From Emydura subglobosa (Eukaryota > Chordata > Testudines > Chelidae), in assembly GCA_007922225.1 (NCBI GenBank), contig ML679995.1:1699653-1763652 (forward strand): 64,000 bases of DNA, written 5' to 3'. Shown here piece after piece: positions 53,220-64,000 of this stretch. Under the pieces are notes generated by a model. It was not told the origin of the DNA and made no database searches. It saw only the letters and a program-made list of their open reading frames with translations. Made by a program: the position numbers and the translations under genes. Position 1 is the first letter of the stretch. Each line of letters opens with the position of its first letter.

Positions 53220-55011
53220 CATCCCAAGGAAGGGGAAAAAATTCATAGGCAAGAGATAGAGAACAAGCTGGATGAGTACACATCTCAGACAGGTGATCAA
53301 GAGAAAGCAGAAAGCCTACAAAGAGTGGAAGATGGGTGGGATCAGCAAGGAAAGCGATCTCTTGGAGGTCAGAACATGTAAAGATAAAGTGAGAAATGCC
53401 AAAGCCAAGTAGAGTTGGACCTTGCAAAGGGAATTAAAACCAATAGTAAACAGTTCTATAGCCATATAAACAGGAAGAAAAACAAGAAAGAAGAAGTGGG
53501 CCTGCTAAGCACTGAGGATGGGGTGAATGTTAAGAATAATCTAGGCATGGCCCAATATCTAAACAAATACTTTGCCTCAGTTTTTAATTATGCTAATGAT
53601 GAGGTTGGGGATAGTGGTAGGGTGGCTAATGGGAATGAGGATATGGAGGCAGAAATTACCACATCCGAGGTAGAAGCCAAACTCGAACAATTTAATGAGA
53701 CTAAATAGGGGGGGACCAGATAATCTCCATCCAAGAATATTAAAGGAACTAGCACATGAAATTGCAAGCCCATTAGCAAAGACTTTCAATGAATCTGTAA
53801 ACTCAGGGGCCGTATCATTGACTGGAGAATTGCTAACATAGTTCCTATTTTTAAGAAAGGGAAAAAAGCAATCCGGGTAACAACAGGCCTGTTAGTTTGA
53901 CCTCAGTAGTATGCAAGGTCTTGGAAAAAATTTTGAAAGAGAAAGTAGTTAAGGACATCGAGGTTAACAGTAATTGGGACAAAATACAACATGGCTTTAC
54001 AAAAGGTAGATTGTGCCAGACCACCTGATCTCCTTTTTTGAGAAGGTAAGAGATTTTTTAGACAAAAGGGAATGCATTGGATCTAATTTACCTAGATTTC
54101 AGTAAGACATTTGATACAGTTCCACATGGGGAATTATTAGTTAAATTGGGAAATATGGGGATTAATATGAAAATTGAAAGGTGGATAAGGAACCGGTTAA
54201 AGGGGAAACTACAATGGGTCATACTGAAGGGTGAACTGTCAGGCTGGAGGAATGTTACTGGTAGAATTCCTCAAGGATTGGTCTTGGGACTAATCTTATT
54301 TAATCTTTTTATTACTGACCTTGGCACAAAAAGTGGGAATGTGCTAATAAAGTTTGCGGATGACACAAAGTTGAGAGGTACTGCCAATACAGAGAAGGAT
54401 CGGGATATCATACAGGAAGAACTGGATGACCTTGTAAACTGGAGTATTAGAAACAGGATGAAATTTAATAGTGGAAAGTGCAAGGTCATGCATGTAGGGA
54501 CTAACAAGAATTTTAGTTATAAGCTGGGGACACATCATTTGGAAGTGACAGAGAAGGAGAAGGACATGGTGTATTGGTTGATCACAGGATGACTATGAGC
54601 TGTCAATGTAGTGTGGTTGTGAAAAAAGCTAATGCGGTCCTTGGATGCATCAGTCAAGGTATTTCCAGTAGAGGTAGGGAGCTGTTAGTACCCTTATACA
54701 AGGCGCTGGTGAGACCTCATCCAGAATACTGCGTTCAGTTCTGGTCCCCCATGTTTAAGAAAGATGAATTCAAACCAGAACAGGCACAGAGACAGGCTAC
54801 TAGAATGATCCACAGAATGGAAAACTTGCCTTATGAGAGGAGACCCAAACAGCTTGACTTGTTTAGCCTAACCAAAAGAAGGCTGAGGGGAGATATGATT
54901 GCTGTCTATAAATACATGAGAGGGATAAATACCAGGGAGGAAGAGGAATTATTTAAGTTCAGCGCCAATGTGAATACAAGAACTAATGGATATAAACTAG
55001 CTATCAGATAG
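53220..55011 (+). pseudogene. CR1 reverse transcriptase region
   Basis: Three open pieces make up RT. 53415-53708 is the N-terminal part (FYSHINRKKNKKEEVGLL). 54077-54592 carries motif A (YLDFSKTFDTVPHG), motif B (GRIPQGLVLGLILFNLFI) and the catalytic FADDTKL box. 54574-55011 is the C-terminal region (NAVLGCISQGISSRGRELLV, ALVRPHPEYCVQFWSPMFKK, LPYERRPKQLDLFSLTKRRL). Between 53709 and 54076 the fingers region is frame-broken. The catalytic boxes are intact, so the copy is young among those here, but it is not translatable as one protein. Confidence 0.88.
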
Positions 55012-55571
55012 TTTAGATGAAGGTTTATAACCATCAGAGGAATGAAGATCCGGACTAGCCTTCCAAGGGTAGCGATGGGGGCAAAAAAACCTAGCTGGCT
55101 TCAAAACTGAGCTTGATAAATTTATGGAGGGGATGGTATAATGGGATAGCCTAGTTGGGCAATTAACTGATCTTTGACTACTGGTGGTAGTTATGCCAAT
55201 GGCCCGTGAAGGGATATTAGATGGGGTGGGTTCTGAGTTACTGCAGAGAATTCTTTCTTGGGTGTCTGGCTGGTGAGTCTTGCCCACATGCTCAGGGTTT
55301 AACTGATTGCCATATTTGGGGTCGGGAAGAAATTTTCCCTAGGGCAGACTGGCAAAGGCTCTGGAGTTTTTTCACCTTCCTCTAGGGAAGGCTCACTTGC
55401 TGGTGGATTCTCTGTACCTTAAAGTCTTTAAACCATGATTTGAGGACTTGAATAACTCAGTCATAGGTTAGAGGTTTATTACAGGGGTGGGTGGGTGAGG
55501 TTCTGGGGCCTGCATTGTGCAGGAGGTCAGACTATATGATCATATTGGTCTCTTCTGACCTTCGAGTCTAT
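55012..55571 (+). other. CR1 3' UTR
   Basis: It runs from the end of pol to the tail. Typical CR1 3' text includes TTTATAACCATCAGAGGAAT, GGGTCGGGAAGAAATTTTCC, CTTCCTCTAGGGAAGG and AGGAGGTCAGACTATATGAT. Its last 60 bases are shared with the short CR1 tails elsewhere in the window and serve as the RT recognition site. Confidence 0.85.
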
Positions 55572-55949
55572 GAGATGGCGGAGGGAAAAGCCAAGAATAC
55601 CTTATGTCGGACAGCAAGATAAAAACACATCTTTTCTGTGTTAAAAAAGTGTTCCTTCTGGTGTTATGCAAGGTCTTCAAGAAAAAATATTTCCGTAACA
55701 CTGAAGGGGTGACCCAGACGTTGTACAGAGAACACAGTTATACTCCTTCAGTGCATGTGCATTGTCTGTCTAAAGCAACTAATGGGGAATAAAGAAGGAG
55801 GAATAGAAAAGGAAGGTAATTCATTGGCTAACAAAAGCAGAGCACACTCCATCTCCTATTTTTGGAAAGTTACTAACCAAGAGCTTTGCGCAAATTTACC
55901 ACATTGTACTTAAGAAAGAAAGTATGCTAATCAACACAAGTATGTAGAA

Positions 55950-55980
<31 letters not shown>

Positions 55981-57449
55981 ACGTTTTCATCTATTTTATC
56001 AGATTCAGGAGATCTTCACGTGGGAAACAAAATGAGATACACAATATTAAATATTCCCTGGGAACGTGCCTCTTCTCAAAACCATTATATTCTCTGCTCC
56101 CACAAAGGGAAATCTCCCCACGCCCATCCCTTCTATTTTTGCCTTTTCAGCCATTTTCAGTATCTCCTGTGGCAGACCTAACTACACTGAGGGGAAAAGC
56201 CTAAGCTCAGAACAACAGTAGTGCTGTTTAATCTGAAAGACAGGGCTACTTGGGAAACAGAAACCTTAAAACCACTAGAGTTGATGCTCAAAAATCCTGC
56301 AGTTTCACTGAATGTTCGTGTTTCAAGCATGAACTAAAAAAAGCATTTAACAAGAGGCTGACCTCATGCACTCAATGTATGGCTGGATTTCAACACAGCA
56401 AAGAAATATATTACTTAAGAGAATTTTAGAAGGAGAATCATTAATTTTGTATCTTAAATTTAATGTATGTGTCTACATTTTCTCTAAAACTCATGTTATA
56501 AGCATTCTTGGAAGAAATACAAATGAAATAAGACATATGAAAATTCGTTATCCTTCATAGTTAATGTACTTGCCAAAACTTAAATTGATTATAACCCAGC
56601 ACCAGCTGACTGCACCACTACCACTTAAAACAACACAGAGGGTTGCTCTGAATGCTTGGAGATATCAAGTCATTCAGAGGATCTCTGAACTCAGGAGTCA
56701 GCAGGTTAAATGAAGGAACAAGTATTTCACTTTTAAAAACATGAACACACTTTAAAAGTGAACTTCTAACTGTTTGGGATTTTACACATTTTCCAAGTCA
56801 AAAGAGAATTATAATTCACTTAACATTCTCACTTCCCTGTTATAAACACTGCTCCTCAGAGATTTATGTTGTGCTCATATATTGGGCAATGTGTTTTTTT
56901 AAAAATAGAAAGAAAAGCAACATGCTACTTTCAAGCGCTTGAAGAGAATATAGAAATAGGGAGAAAAAGTCACATTTAAGACGTAAGGGATTTTGCATTT
57001 ATCAAACACAGAAGTCTGCCCTCATACATAAAGTTTTTGAAAAAGTTTGCTTTACTAGCTGTAAAAAGAAATCAGCACTTTACATGAGGGATTTTTACCT
57101 TATATTCCTACAAGGTGAGTGTTGAATTTTGCAATGCAGAATGAGCAAGTTTTTGTAGATAGTCTTGCTTCATTAGTAATATAGAAGCAAGACTAACACA
57201 TCCCATGAAGTTTAAGGCGATTTATCCTCTATATTGCAGTAGTGTCTAAATTCCACCAGACACTTTGCCAGCATAGGGAAAGAGATCACAGTCTAATGTG
57301 TCTGCCTTTTGAGGCATGGGGAAGTGATGCAATATACAAGTAACGTGATCAATATAAAGATAAATACAAGACATCCAAATGAATCCCTTTACTCCACATA
57401 CATTAGCAGTTTACTCACAGGATAAAAGAGACGAATTATGTCAATGACT
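55572..57449. other. unassigned sequence with a CA microsatellite
   Basis: Apart from the (CA)n run I see nothing I can name. The plus-strand frame at 55604-55792 lies just after the CR1 tail and has no acceptor. CTACAAGGTGAGTG (57109) looks like a donor but the block before it lacks CpGs and a strong acceptor. Confidence 0.4.
55950..55977 (+). repeat. (AC)n microsatellite
   Basis: An uninterrupted AC dinucleotide run of about 14 units. Confidence 0.97.
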
Positions 57450-58020
57450 TCAACGGTGGATAAAAATCAACAGATTTTGTGTTTAAATTAGATTTTATTT
57501 AAAATAATTAACATTTATTTTTAAAAATAAACGTATCTAAAAATTAAAATTTTGGTGGATTCTCCATCACTAACCATTTTTAAATCAAGACTGGATTTTT
57601 TCTAAAAGATCTGTTCTAGAAATGATTGTGGAGAAGATCTACGGCCTGTGTTCTACAGGAGATCAGACTAGATGATCACAGTGGTCCCTTCTGGCCTTAG
57701 AATCTATGAACCTATGAATTAGGACATTCTGTGTTAAGGCCTAAATTTGCTCTAATCCATTAAAATCATTTAAATTAAATAAAACATTATGCAGTATATG
57801 TTTACTGCCAAAATTTTAAACAAAGTCAAACGGGTGGAAACCACTAGCCAAGCAACTAACTAAGACTCAATTTGCTGAAGTGCTATCCCTGCTTTTGACA
57901 GCAACAGCCTCTTCTGCAGGTGCAGAGAGAATATTCTCTTCATTTCAGTTTATGTCACTAATTCAGTTCAATGACTAGCTCATTCAAGGTTAAAAGAGAA
58001 GAAAGAAAAAGTCACTCACT
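57450..58020 (+). pseudogene. hAT remnant with dimerisation-domain trace, split by CR1 tail
   Basis: The left part (GGATAAAAATCAACAGATTT, then AAATTAGATTTTATTT) is typical subterminal hAT sequence. After the CR1 tail the plus strand reads LLLTATASSAGAERIFSSFQ at about 57890-57950, matching the SSAGxERxFS start of the hAT C-terminal dimerisation domain. A stop follows soon after (FND*). No inverted ends were located. Confidence 0.6.
57550..57718 (+). mobile_element. CR1 3' end, plus strand
   Basis: GGTGGATTCTCCATCACTAA, then TCTAAAAGATCTGTTCTAGA, GGAGATCAGACTAGATGATC and ACAGTGGTCCCTTCTGGCCT, finishing TTAGAATCTATGAACCTATGAA. This is a 5'-truncated CR1 with an ATCTATGA-type tail, inserted in a hAT remnant. 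Confidence 0.88.
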
Positions 58021-58379
58021 CACCTGTTAATGTGCCCCTTTTCCTTCTCATGCCTCCAACCGAGAAGATCAAAGGGCAGAAAGGATCAACTGCCTCTCAA
58101 GTCTCTCCTCCACTGCAAATCCAAGAATAAGCCACAGCAGAAGGGAAGGAGGATAGATAGTGAAATACAGATAAGAACTACACATCTTAAGGAACTTCCA
58201 CTTACGAAGGTAAATCACTTCTCTTCTTCGAGAGCTGGTCCCTATTATATTTTACTGTGCGTGACTGAAAAGCAGCACTCAAGTAAGGAGGGTGTGAGAA
58301 TGCAGGTGGCAAAGCCCTCCGAGGAACCGCTGTCCAAAGTGATGCAACAGCACAGATGTCCTGTACTACAGCATAATGT

Positions 58380-59508
58380 CTCGTGAATGTGTGACTGGAA
58401 TTCCACATAGGTGCTTTGCAAAAGTCAAGTAGACATGCTTCAAAGTAGCCTTCACTTAATGAGGGGACAAGAGATGAGACAACTGATGAGAGAATAAGAT
58501 ACACCCCAAGCAGGACCCTAGGTGGTGGGGTCACAGTTCAATGGAATACTGATTGCAGAACCACCTTGCCAACTGCTGCATCATCTCTGGCCTGGTGAGT
58601 GATGGTGTAGTGCACTGCAAAAGTGTGGATGGAGGACCATGTTGCTGCCCTACAAATGTCCTAGATTAGGACTTGGGTTAGGAAGGCTGTCAAGGTTGTC
58701 TGGGGCCTAGTACAGTGGGCTGTCAATGCCAGGGCAGGCACGTTTGCCAAGTTGTAGTAGGCCCTCATGCATGACGTGATCCATGATGAGATCCTCTGGA
58801 AGGAGACCGGGAGGCCTATCATTCTATCTGCCACTGTTACAAAGTGTTGAGGTGCCTTCCTGAAATTTACATTCTTTCAATATAGAAAGCTAACGCCCTC
58901 CTAACACCTAGAGTGCGAAGTCTCTGGTAACAGCCGCTAGCATGCAGTTTGGGGTAGAAGACCAGAAGAAAAATGTCCTGGTTTGAGTGAAATTGTGATT
59001 CTACCTTTGGGAGGAAGATTCAGTGCGGTCACAGGCGAACCTTGTCCTTAAAGAAGACTGTATAAGGAGGGGCCGACATCAAGACTTTGAATTCCAAAAC
59101 TCTCTTGGCCAACGTAATGGCCAGTATGAAGTCTACCTTCCATGACAGATACGAGAGAGAGCATGTTGCCAATGGTTCGAATGGCGGTTTCATCAGCGTG
59201 GACAACACCAAGTTAAGGTCCCATTGGGGAACCAGCTGGCATGTTTGAGACCTGTCGAGACCTTTGAGGAAGTGACTTATGTGGTTCGAGAAAACTGAAT
59301 GGCCAGCCACCCATGGATGGAAAGCTGAAATCGCAGCTAGGTGGACTTTAATTAAAGATACTGATAACCCCTGATGTTTAAGATGCAAAAGATAGTCCAG
59401 GATGAGCGGTACTGGTGACATCTCCAGAGAAGTGCCCTTCTGTATGGACCAAAGGGAGAAAACAAACAGGTCTGTCTGGAGGAGTTCCCCATCTTTAGAA
59501 TATATCAT
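58380..59508 (-). pseudogene. DIRS tyrosine recombinase remnant
   Basis: The open frame at 59508-59029 contains the SAM-like N-terminal part (LDYLLHLKHQGLSVSLIKVH, FEPLATCSLSYLSWK) and the first catalytic Arg region (LAITLAKRVLEFKVL). After a gap with frame breaks come ALTAHCTRPQ (His 58716-58718, Arg 58706-58708) and WSSIHTFAVHYTIT with the nucleophile Tyr (codon 58607-58609). The catalytic R...HxxR...Y set is thus visible though not in one frame. In live elements it integrates circular DNA without target duplication. A second WNSSHTFTRHY box follows near 58400. Confidence 0.82.
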
Positions 59509-60000
59509 TCACCACATCTGGGCAGAGAGACCATTCATGGGTAGATATCAACCTGCTAAGGTAGTCTGCAAGCACGTTCTGGAACCCCAGTAGGTACCAA
59601 GCTTTTATGTGAATTGCATGAGCTATACAGAAGTGCCAGAGGTCGAGGGCTTCCTGACAACAGAGAGAGGAGCGAGCACCGCCCTGTCTGTTTTTATAGA
59701 ACATTGCTGTCATGTTGTCTGTTTTTACCACGATGCATTTGCCTTCCAGATGGGCCCTAAAGGCTTGACAGGCAAGTCATACTGTTCTCATTTCCTTCAT
59801 GTTGATGTGGGTAGAAAGGCTTCCTGTGACCACAGGCACTGAGTACTTAGTTGACCCAGATGAGCCCCCCAGCCTGAGTCCGAGACATCGGTCACTAAGG
59901 TCAGGGTGGGAGATGACCCCAAAAAAGGGACTCCAGCACATACCACACTCCAGTCTAGCCAAAAACGAAGCATGTGCCATACTGGTGCCGGGATCAACAC
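59495..60000 (-). pseudogene. DIRS RNase H remnant
   Basis: The frames at 59980-59777 (LTLVTDVSDSGWGAHLGQL-like text) and 59731-59495 (VKTDNMTAMFYKNRQGGARS, LWHFCIAHAIHIKAWYLLGF, NVLADYLSRL) match the RNase H domain that follows RT in DIRS. Acidic positions in VTDVSDSGWG and TDNMTA are retained. Frames differ between the two halves. Confidence 0.8.
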
Positions 60001-60187
60001 TATCTTGTCAATACAATCCCGGGGTGGTCGGTAAACTGATACCTAACATGCCTGTAAAGGTCTGAGGTGTAGTCTGGCATGCTGAACCACCTGAACACAG
60101 GTTGCTAAGTGGCCCAACAGTCTCAAGCAGTTTCTGACTGTGATCATGGAGAGAATGTTCTGGAATCATGACTCCAGAAGGAAAGCC

Positions 60188-60962
60188 CTAGCTTGGTTTG
60201 AGTCTATGACTGCCCCTATAAATTCTATCCTCTGCATGGGGCTCCGGACTGATTTGTGTGTGTTGATCAGAAGGCCCAGTCTGGCAAATGACAGTTTTAT
60301 GAACTCTTATGTCCAATTCCACCTGTTGTCTGCAATTGTCTTTGATCAACCAATCATCCAAGTATGGGTAGACCTGAATCCTCCTCTTCCTGAGGAAGAC
60401 AGCCACTACCACCATGCATTTTGTGAAGACACTGGGAGCCGCTGAAAGGCCAAATAGTAGTACTGCAAGCTGGCAGTGTGAACAGTTGACGACAAACCGA
60501 AGGAATCTCCTGTGTCTTGGAATGATTAACGCACGGAAATACACATCTTTTAGGTCAAGGATGGCATACCAATTTCCTGGAACCAGTGGGAATGACTGAT
60601 GCCAGAGTAACCATTTGGAATCTCAACTTCTTCATGTATCTGTTGAGATTTGTCAGGTCTAGGATCAGTCTAAGACCGCCCTGGGCTGTTGAAATTAGAA
60701 TATACCAGGAATAGGAGCCCCTTACCCTTAGCTCCATAGGACCCTCTTCCACCACTCCCACTTTTACAAATTGCTGCACCTCTTGAATCAGAAGTTGCTT
60801 GTGAGAGGGATCCCTGAAGAGAGACGGGGAAGGTGGGGAGGGAATTGAATTGGACAGAGTATCCCAGTTCCACCATGTATAGTACCCATCTGTCTGACGT
60901 AATCTGGGTCCATGTATGGTAAGTGTACAGGGAGATTTTGAATAGACCAGTAAAAGGGTCAA
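60188..60962 (-). pseudogene. DIRS reverse transcriptase remnant
   Basis: The frame at 60962-60555 has GGLRLILDLTNLNRYMKKLR, equivalent to the RPVLDLRxLN box. The frame at 60544-60188 has RHRRFLRFVV, LLFGLSAAPSVFTKCM (motif B) and VYPYLDDWLIKD with the catalytic YLDD (codons 60353-60364). A frameshift near 60550 separates them. The intact YLDD box makes the family call firm. Confidence 0.88.
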
Positions 60963-60999
60963 GGACCAGATGATACTGTATCATACATGTTGCTAACAG

Positions 61000-62376
61000 C
61001 AGCCAAAATTGATAGGTCTTTCCAGGATATCTGTCACTGGGTCCACCCCTCGTTCCTCCCCCCGCCCCGCACCCGGAGACTTCCTCAACCTGGATTCCCA
61101 GGTTTTGGGCAACTCTGCGGAGGATGTCCTGGTGGGCCCTGCTATCCTCCACTGCTGGTGCCGGAGCGGTGCCCACGACCACTTTGTCTGGTGAGGAGGA
61201 CAACAATACCTTATTGGGACAGTTTCCTGTCCTTTGGCACCCAGGGATGTTGTGGTGCCGGGTCATCTATTTCTGCAATGGTCCCAAAGATTCCAGGCTC
61301 AGTACCAATGCCAATGCCATAGTCAGTGCCGTGCCCAAGCTCAAGGTCCTTCTTGGTGCCGGTATCGGCATCGGGTCAAGAAAAAGTGTCTGACCTGGCC
61401 TGATGATACCTGCTTCCCAACACCAAGGACAGAGACCATCCAGAGTGGGACCCCTGGGTTTGATGAAAGGCCCATGGGGTCCAGCAGGGCTACTGAGACA
61501 GGGCCTACCATTGTGGGAGACATCTCCTGGCTCTGGTACCACCCTCGGTCCCGATGCTGGCTCCTCCGTGAAGTGTAGGCCTTCTGCCTCAGAATCGGAT
61601 CCAGACTTGCTTCTTGGAGACGACGGCGGTGTGGTACCCCTCAGCGCTGGCGATCGGTGCTGGGACAATGGTTGTTGGGACATCATCACCGGCTTCCCTT
61701 TTGATAGTACTGACCTTCCTTGTACCGGTGGCCTTCCACAGGACTACAGCAGCTGTGGCACCATGCTCTCAATGAGCTCCTTGGCTGCTTCAAAGGTCTC
61801 TGGTGTGAAGAGTTAGCTATATGTTCTCCTCCTCTTCCAACTTCCTGGAAGGGGGGCTCATCAGCACCGACTCAATGCACCCCCTCTCCAGGCCAGAATC
61901 AATGGTGCCACAACCAAAGGAGTAGTGCCCAAGTGGCCTATCACGGGTCACACTGCACTATCGCTCTTGTGCCCCGATGGTTTCGGCATGGGCAAGCAAC
62001 CTCTGTCCATCTTCTTGTGCTTCTTTCAGAGAACAGGTGAGTGAGAGCGGTGCTGAGTGCTTGCAATCTTTGGTGCCAGTGACCTCTTACGGTGCCGAGG
62101 GTCTCGTGAACCAGAGTCCTTCCTTGGCACCGAGTCACAAACAGAAGCTGGAGCACTTCTGATCGATGTAGACGTGCTGGGCCCCAGTTCCAATGGACTC
62201 AGAGATGGACGAAGAGCTGCCTCCATGAGGAAGAACTTTATCCTCTGGTTCCTGTCCTTCTGAGTGCATGGACGAAAACCTCTGCAAATTCTGCAGTGGT
62301 CCTTCTGGTGTGCCTCTCCGTGACACTTAAGACATGTATAGTGCAGATCACTTCTTGAAATAGGCTTTTTACACAC
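61000..62376 (-). pseudogene. DIRS gag-like protein remnant
   Basis: The frame at 62376-62026 reads CKKPISRSDLHYTCLKCHGE and AHQKDHCRICRGFRPCTQKD, the Cys/His motif. Ser/Arg-rich text follows (frames at 61689-61267). The frame at 61266-60670 has VEDSRAHQDILRRVAQNLGI and QVEEVSG, then runs out of gag. The distal gag block with LQLRIAN...YDY seen in other copies is missing here: gag text passes at about 61050 directly to the RT-proximal WVLYMVELGYSVQF. This copy thus has an internal gag deletion. Confidence 0.8.
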
Positions 62377-62499
62377 CTCACATAGTTTGAATCCAGGGGG
62401 CCAAGGCGTGCCCCAGCCTCTGGAAGAAATAACTGATCCCTTAAGGAGATCTGTCTATAACTATTCTAACTAAATACTTAACTATTAATACTATCTAAC

Positions 62500-62745
62500 T
62501 ATTTACAGGATACCAGAATGGAAACACTGGGAGAAGTGGACCCTTGTAGAGCAAGAGTCAATGGATTTCAGCCAACCATCACAGTCAGCGGGTCTGCAGA
62601 GTACTATATAGGACGCCATGGAGGTGTGACTCCGGGGGCTCCAGAGCCGACCCTACGGTATGCCACTGGGGGAAAAACGTTCTGGCAACCATGCCAATGC
62701 ACGCACACACCTAACTGGAATCAACATGAGCAAGCACTGGAAGAA
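62500..62745 (-). repeat. DIRS terminal repeat module
   Basis: CTATATAGGACGCCATGGAG, CCAGAGCCGACCCTACGGTA, CGCACACACCTAACTGGAAT and CAACATGAGCAAGCACTGGA follow the same block order as 27960-28170 and 19860-20107. Confidence 0.75.
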
Positions 62746-62750
62746 TAACG

Positions 62751-64000
62751 CTTTTCTTGGTGCTGAAGAAGTGCCCACTCTATCACACCTCACTGTAGGA
62801 GAAACTACTTCTTGTTTGAAAAAGGGAGGGGATGGGGGTTTTGGAGGAGGTAGGAAGATAAATTCAATTGCATAGCCAGAATGGATGATGATTAACACTC
62901 ACCTGTCCATTGTTATTGCCCTCCAGTTGTGAAAAAAGATTGCTAGATGACTGCCAAAGGATGTGTGAGACTCAGCAGATGGTGGCATCATTGATATGCA
63001 GCTCTCAAACTCCCATAAAAATATCATTTAGACGGGGGATGTGGTTGGATGATGCTGTCACAAAGTGCAGGGAAATGGGATTTCCAAATGTTTTGCCTCT
63101 TACAGGGTGGCTCATAAGGATGTTGATGGTAAAATTGTTGAGCCAACCACCTAGGCTTACATGATTGCGTGTGGAGTTCTCTCTTTGGGACAGGTATGTA
63201 TGTTCCCAGGGAGCAGAGGGTGGCCCTGGAGTCCTTTAGTGTGTAAGGACTCATTTGTATTTTTGGTTAAAAAGATGCCTTTCACTGAAGGACAGGTCTT
63301 CTGCAGTGCTCTGGATCCCCTGGGAAACCCTGAAGCATGGAGCCATGAATCATGGCACATCAGAATGGCAGTTGCCACTGATCATGAAGATGCATTTGCG
63401 GCATCTACTGCTAACTGGACAGCAATCTTGGCAACCAACTTGCCCTCCTCAACAAGAGCCAGGAATTGAGCTCTATCTCGTTGAAGAAGCTTGTTGATAA
63501 AATCCGTGAATTCAGAATAGTTCAGGTAATCATACTTAGCCAACGGTGCTTGATAATTGGCTATTCTGAACTGAAGGCTAGTAGAAGTGAAGATCTTCCT
63601 TTCCAATAAATCTTGGCTTTTACAACTTTGTCAAGCTGGGTAGATTTAAGGTGTTGCTGTCTAGATCCCTTAGCTGCAGCCTAGACAACCAAGGAGTTAG
63701 GAGCAGGATAAGAAAAGAAATTCTGCTCTTTGGCTCAGACAAAATAGCTTTTTTCTGCTCTCCTAAGTGCAGGGAGTGCAAGTGGCTTGGGTATGTCAAA
63801 CTGTTCTAGCTGGTTCCAGAATGGCTTCTTTAACAGGAAGAGCTATCTAGCTGGATCTGGAGAAGAATCGTAGGATGTCCAGGAGCTTACATTGCAGATC
63901 CTAAACTTCCGCAAGGGAGACCTATAGTTTCTCTGCAACCCTATGTAACAGTTCCTGCAACTGCTTGTGGTCATTGGGGAAGGGCAGGTGGATAATGGAG
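62751..64000 (-). mobile_element. second DIRS copy, gag to RT start, runs off the window
   Basis: The minus strand gives, from the right edge, STSLQFRIANYQAPLAKYDY, ALVEEGKLVAKIAVQLAVDA and ATAILMCHDSWLHASGFPRG (distal gag, frame 63606-63382 and 63378-63157). Then come DSRATLCSLGTYIPVPKREL and AQQFYHQHPYEPP (63254-63024), and finally VLIIIHSGYAIEFIFLPPPK (62898-62653), the entry to RT. It stops at about 62751, where the terminal module of the neighbouring copy begins. It preserves the distal gag block missing from that neighbour. The 5' part lies beyond the window. Confidence 0.82.

Larger units (their letters stand above)
50690..55571 (+). mobile_element. near full-length CR1 LINE, plus strand
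   Basis: Order: a 5' UTR with a TTAGGGGGCGGGGCTTCCCT box and duplicated AGAGCTGAAA motifs; ORF1 (50971-51741 and beyond); endonuclease (about 52390-53000); RT (53415-55011); a 3' UTR ending GACCTTCGAGTCTATGAG at 55571. It is the most complete element in the window, about 4.9 kb, but frameshifts and stops break pol. The 5' start is approximate. The tail GGTCAGACTATATGATCATA is the standard CR1 signature. Confidence 0.88.
58040..62750 (-). mobile_element. DIRS-type retrotransposon, gag-RT-RNase H-YR, degenerate
   Basis: On the minus strand, in order: an end module (62745-62500), gag (about 62376-61000), RT (60962-60188), RNase H (about 60000-59495), tyrosine recombinase (59508 down to about 58380) and a 3' end module (about 58240-58040, with CTCTTCTTCGAGAGC). 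That gene order and the use of a tyrosine recombinase instead of a DDE integrase define DIRS. All genes contain stops or frameshifts. The 3' part seems to combine two recombinase ends (see findings). It abuts another DIRS copy at 62751. Confidence 0.88.

Noticed and set aside
55950..55977. CRISPR or regulatory interpretation of short repeated units
   Set aside because: It is a plain dinucleotide microsatellite. No array with spacers exists in the window, which is vertebrate DNA.

Overview
The window is eukaryotic, from a vertebrate, and almost certainly from a reptile. The most likely source is a turtle, with a crocodilian as the alternative. This is inferred from the repeat content: CR1 LINEs ending in the typical reptilian 3' tails, DIRS-type tyrosine-recombinase retrotransposons, a Ty3/Gypsy element, many hAT elements and Harbinger-like MITEs, one Tc1/mariner MITE and old MIR-type SINEs. 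There are no operons, ribosome binding sites, CRISPR arrays or prokaryotic genes. Nearly every long open frame belongs to a decayed mobile element.

Layout. 0-10 kb: unique sequence with a foldback retroposon, a hAT MITE with a perfect 8-bp target duplication, and a dead ZMYM/TTF-type hAT transposase (about 5.8-8.4 kb) with Harbinger-like MITEs nested around it. 10-17.6 kb: CR1 copies on the minus strand and three MIR-like SINEs. 17.7-22 kb: a DIRS gag remnant, then hAT derivatives nested in one another. 23.5-28.2 kb: a Myb/SANT (Harbinger-type) remnant and a DIRS element that keeps both inverted ends but has lost pol and has a CR1 inserted in gag. 28-34 kb: mostly unique, ending in a solo DIRS-like terminus split by a foldback retroposon. 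34.5-36.4 kb: a Gypsy pol fragment and its LTR. 37-43.5 kb: CR1 3' ends, an 0.9-kb hAT and more MITEs. 43.5-50.6 kb: the least repetitive part. 50.7-55.6 kb: a near full-length CR1 on the plus strand. 57.4-64 kb: a hAT remnant with a CR1 tail in it, then a gag-RT-RNase H-YR DIRS element abutting a second DIRS element that runs off the window.

Host gene content is small but probably present. Two short minus-strand blocks (47559-47632 and 45147-45204) have convincing splice signals and mutually compatible reading phase. Two weaker minus-strand blocks (36626-36669 and 15928-15963) are also phase-compatible with each other. These suggest that much of the window is intron of one long minus-strand gene, which I could not name. 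A possible plus-strand terminal exon with a 3' UTR and an AATAAA signal lies at 48661-50003.

I had no alignment tools. Boundaries of repeats without target-site duplications are approximate, and subfamily names are by superfamily only.
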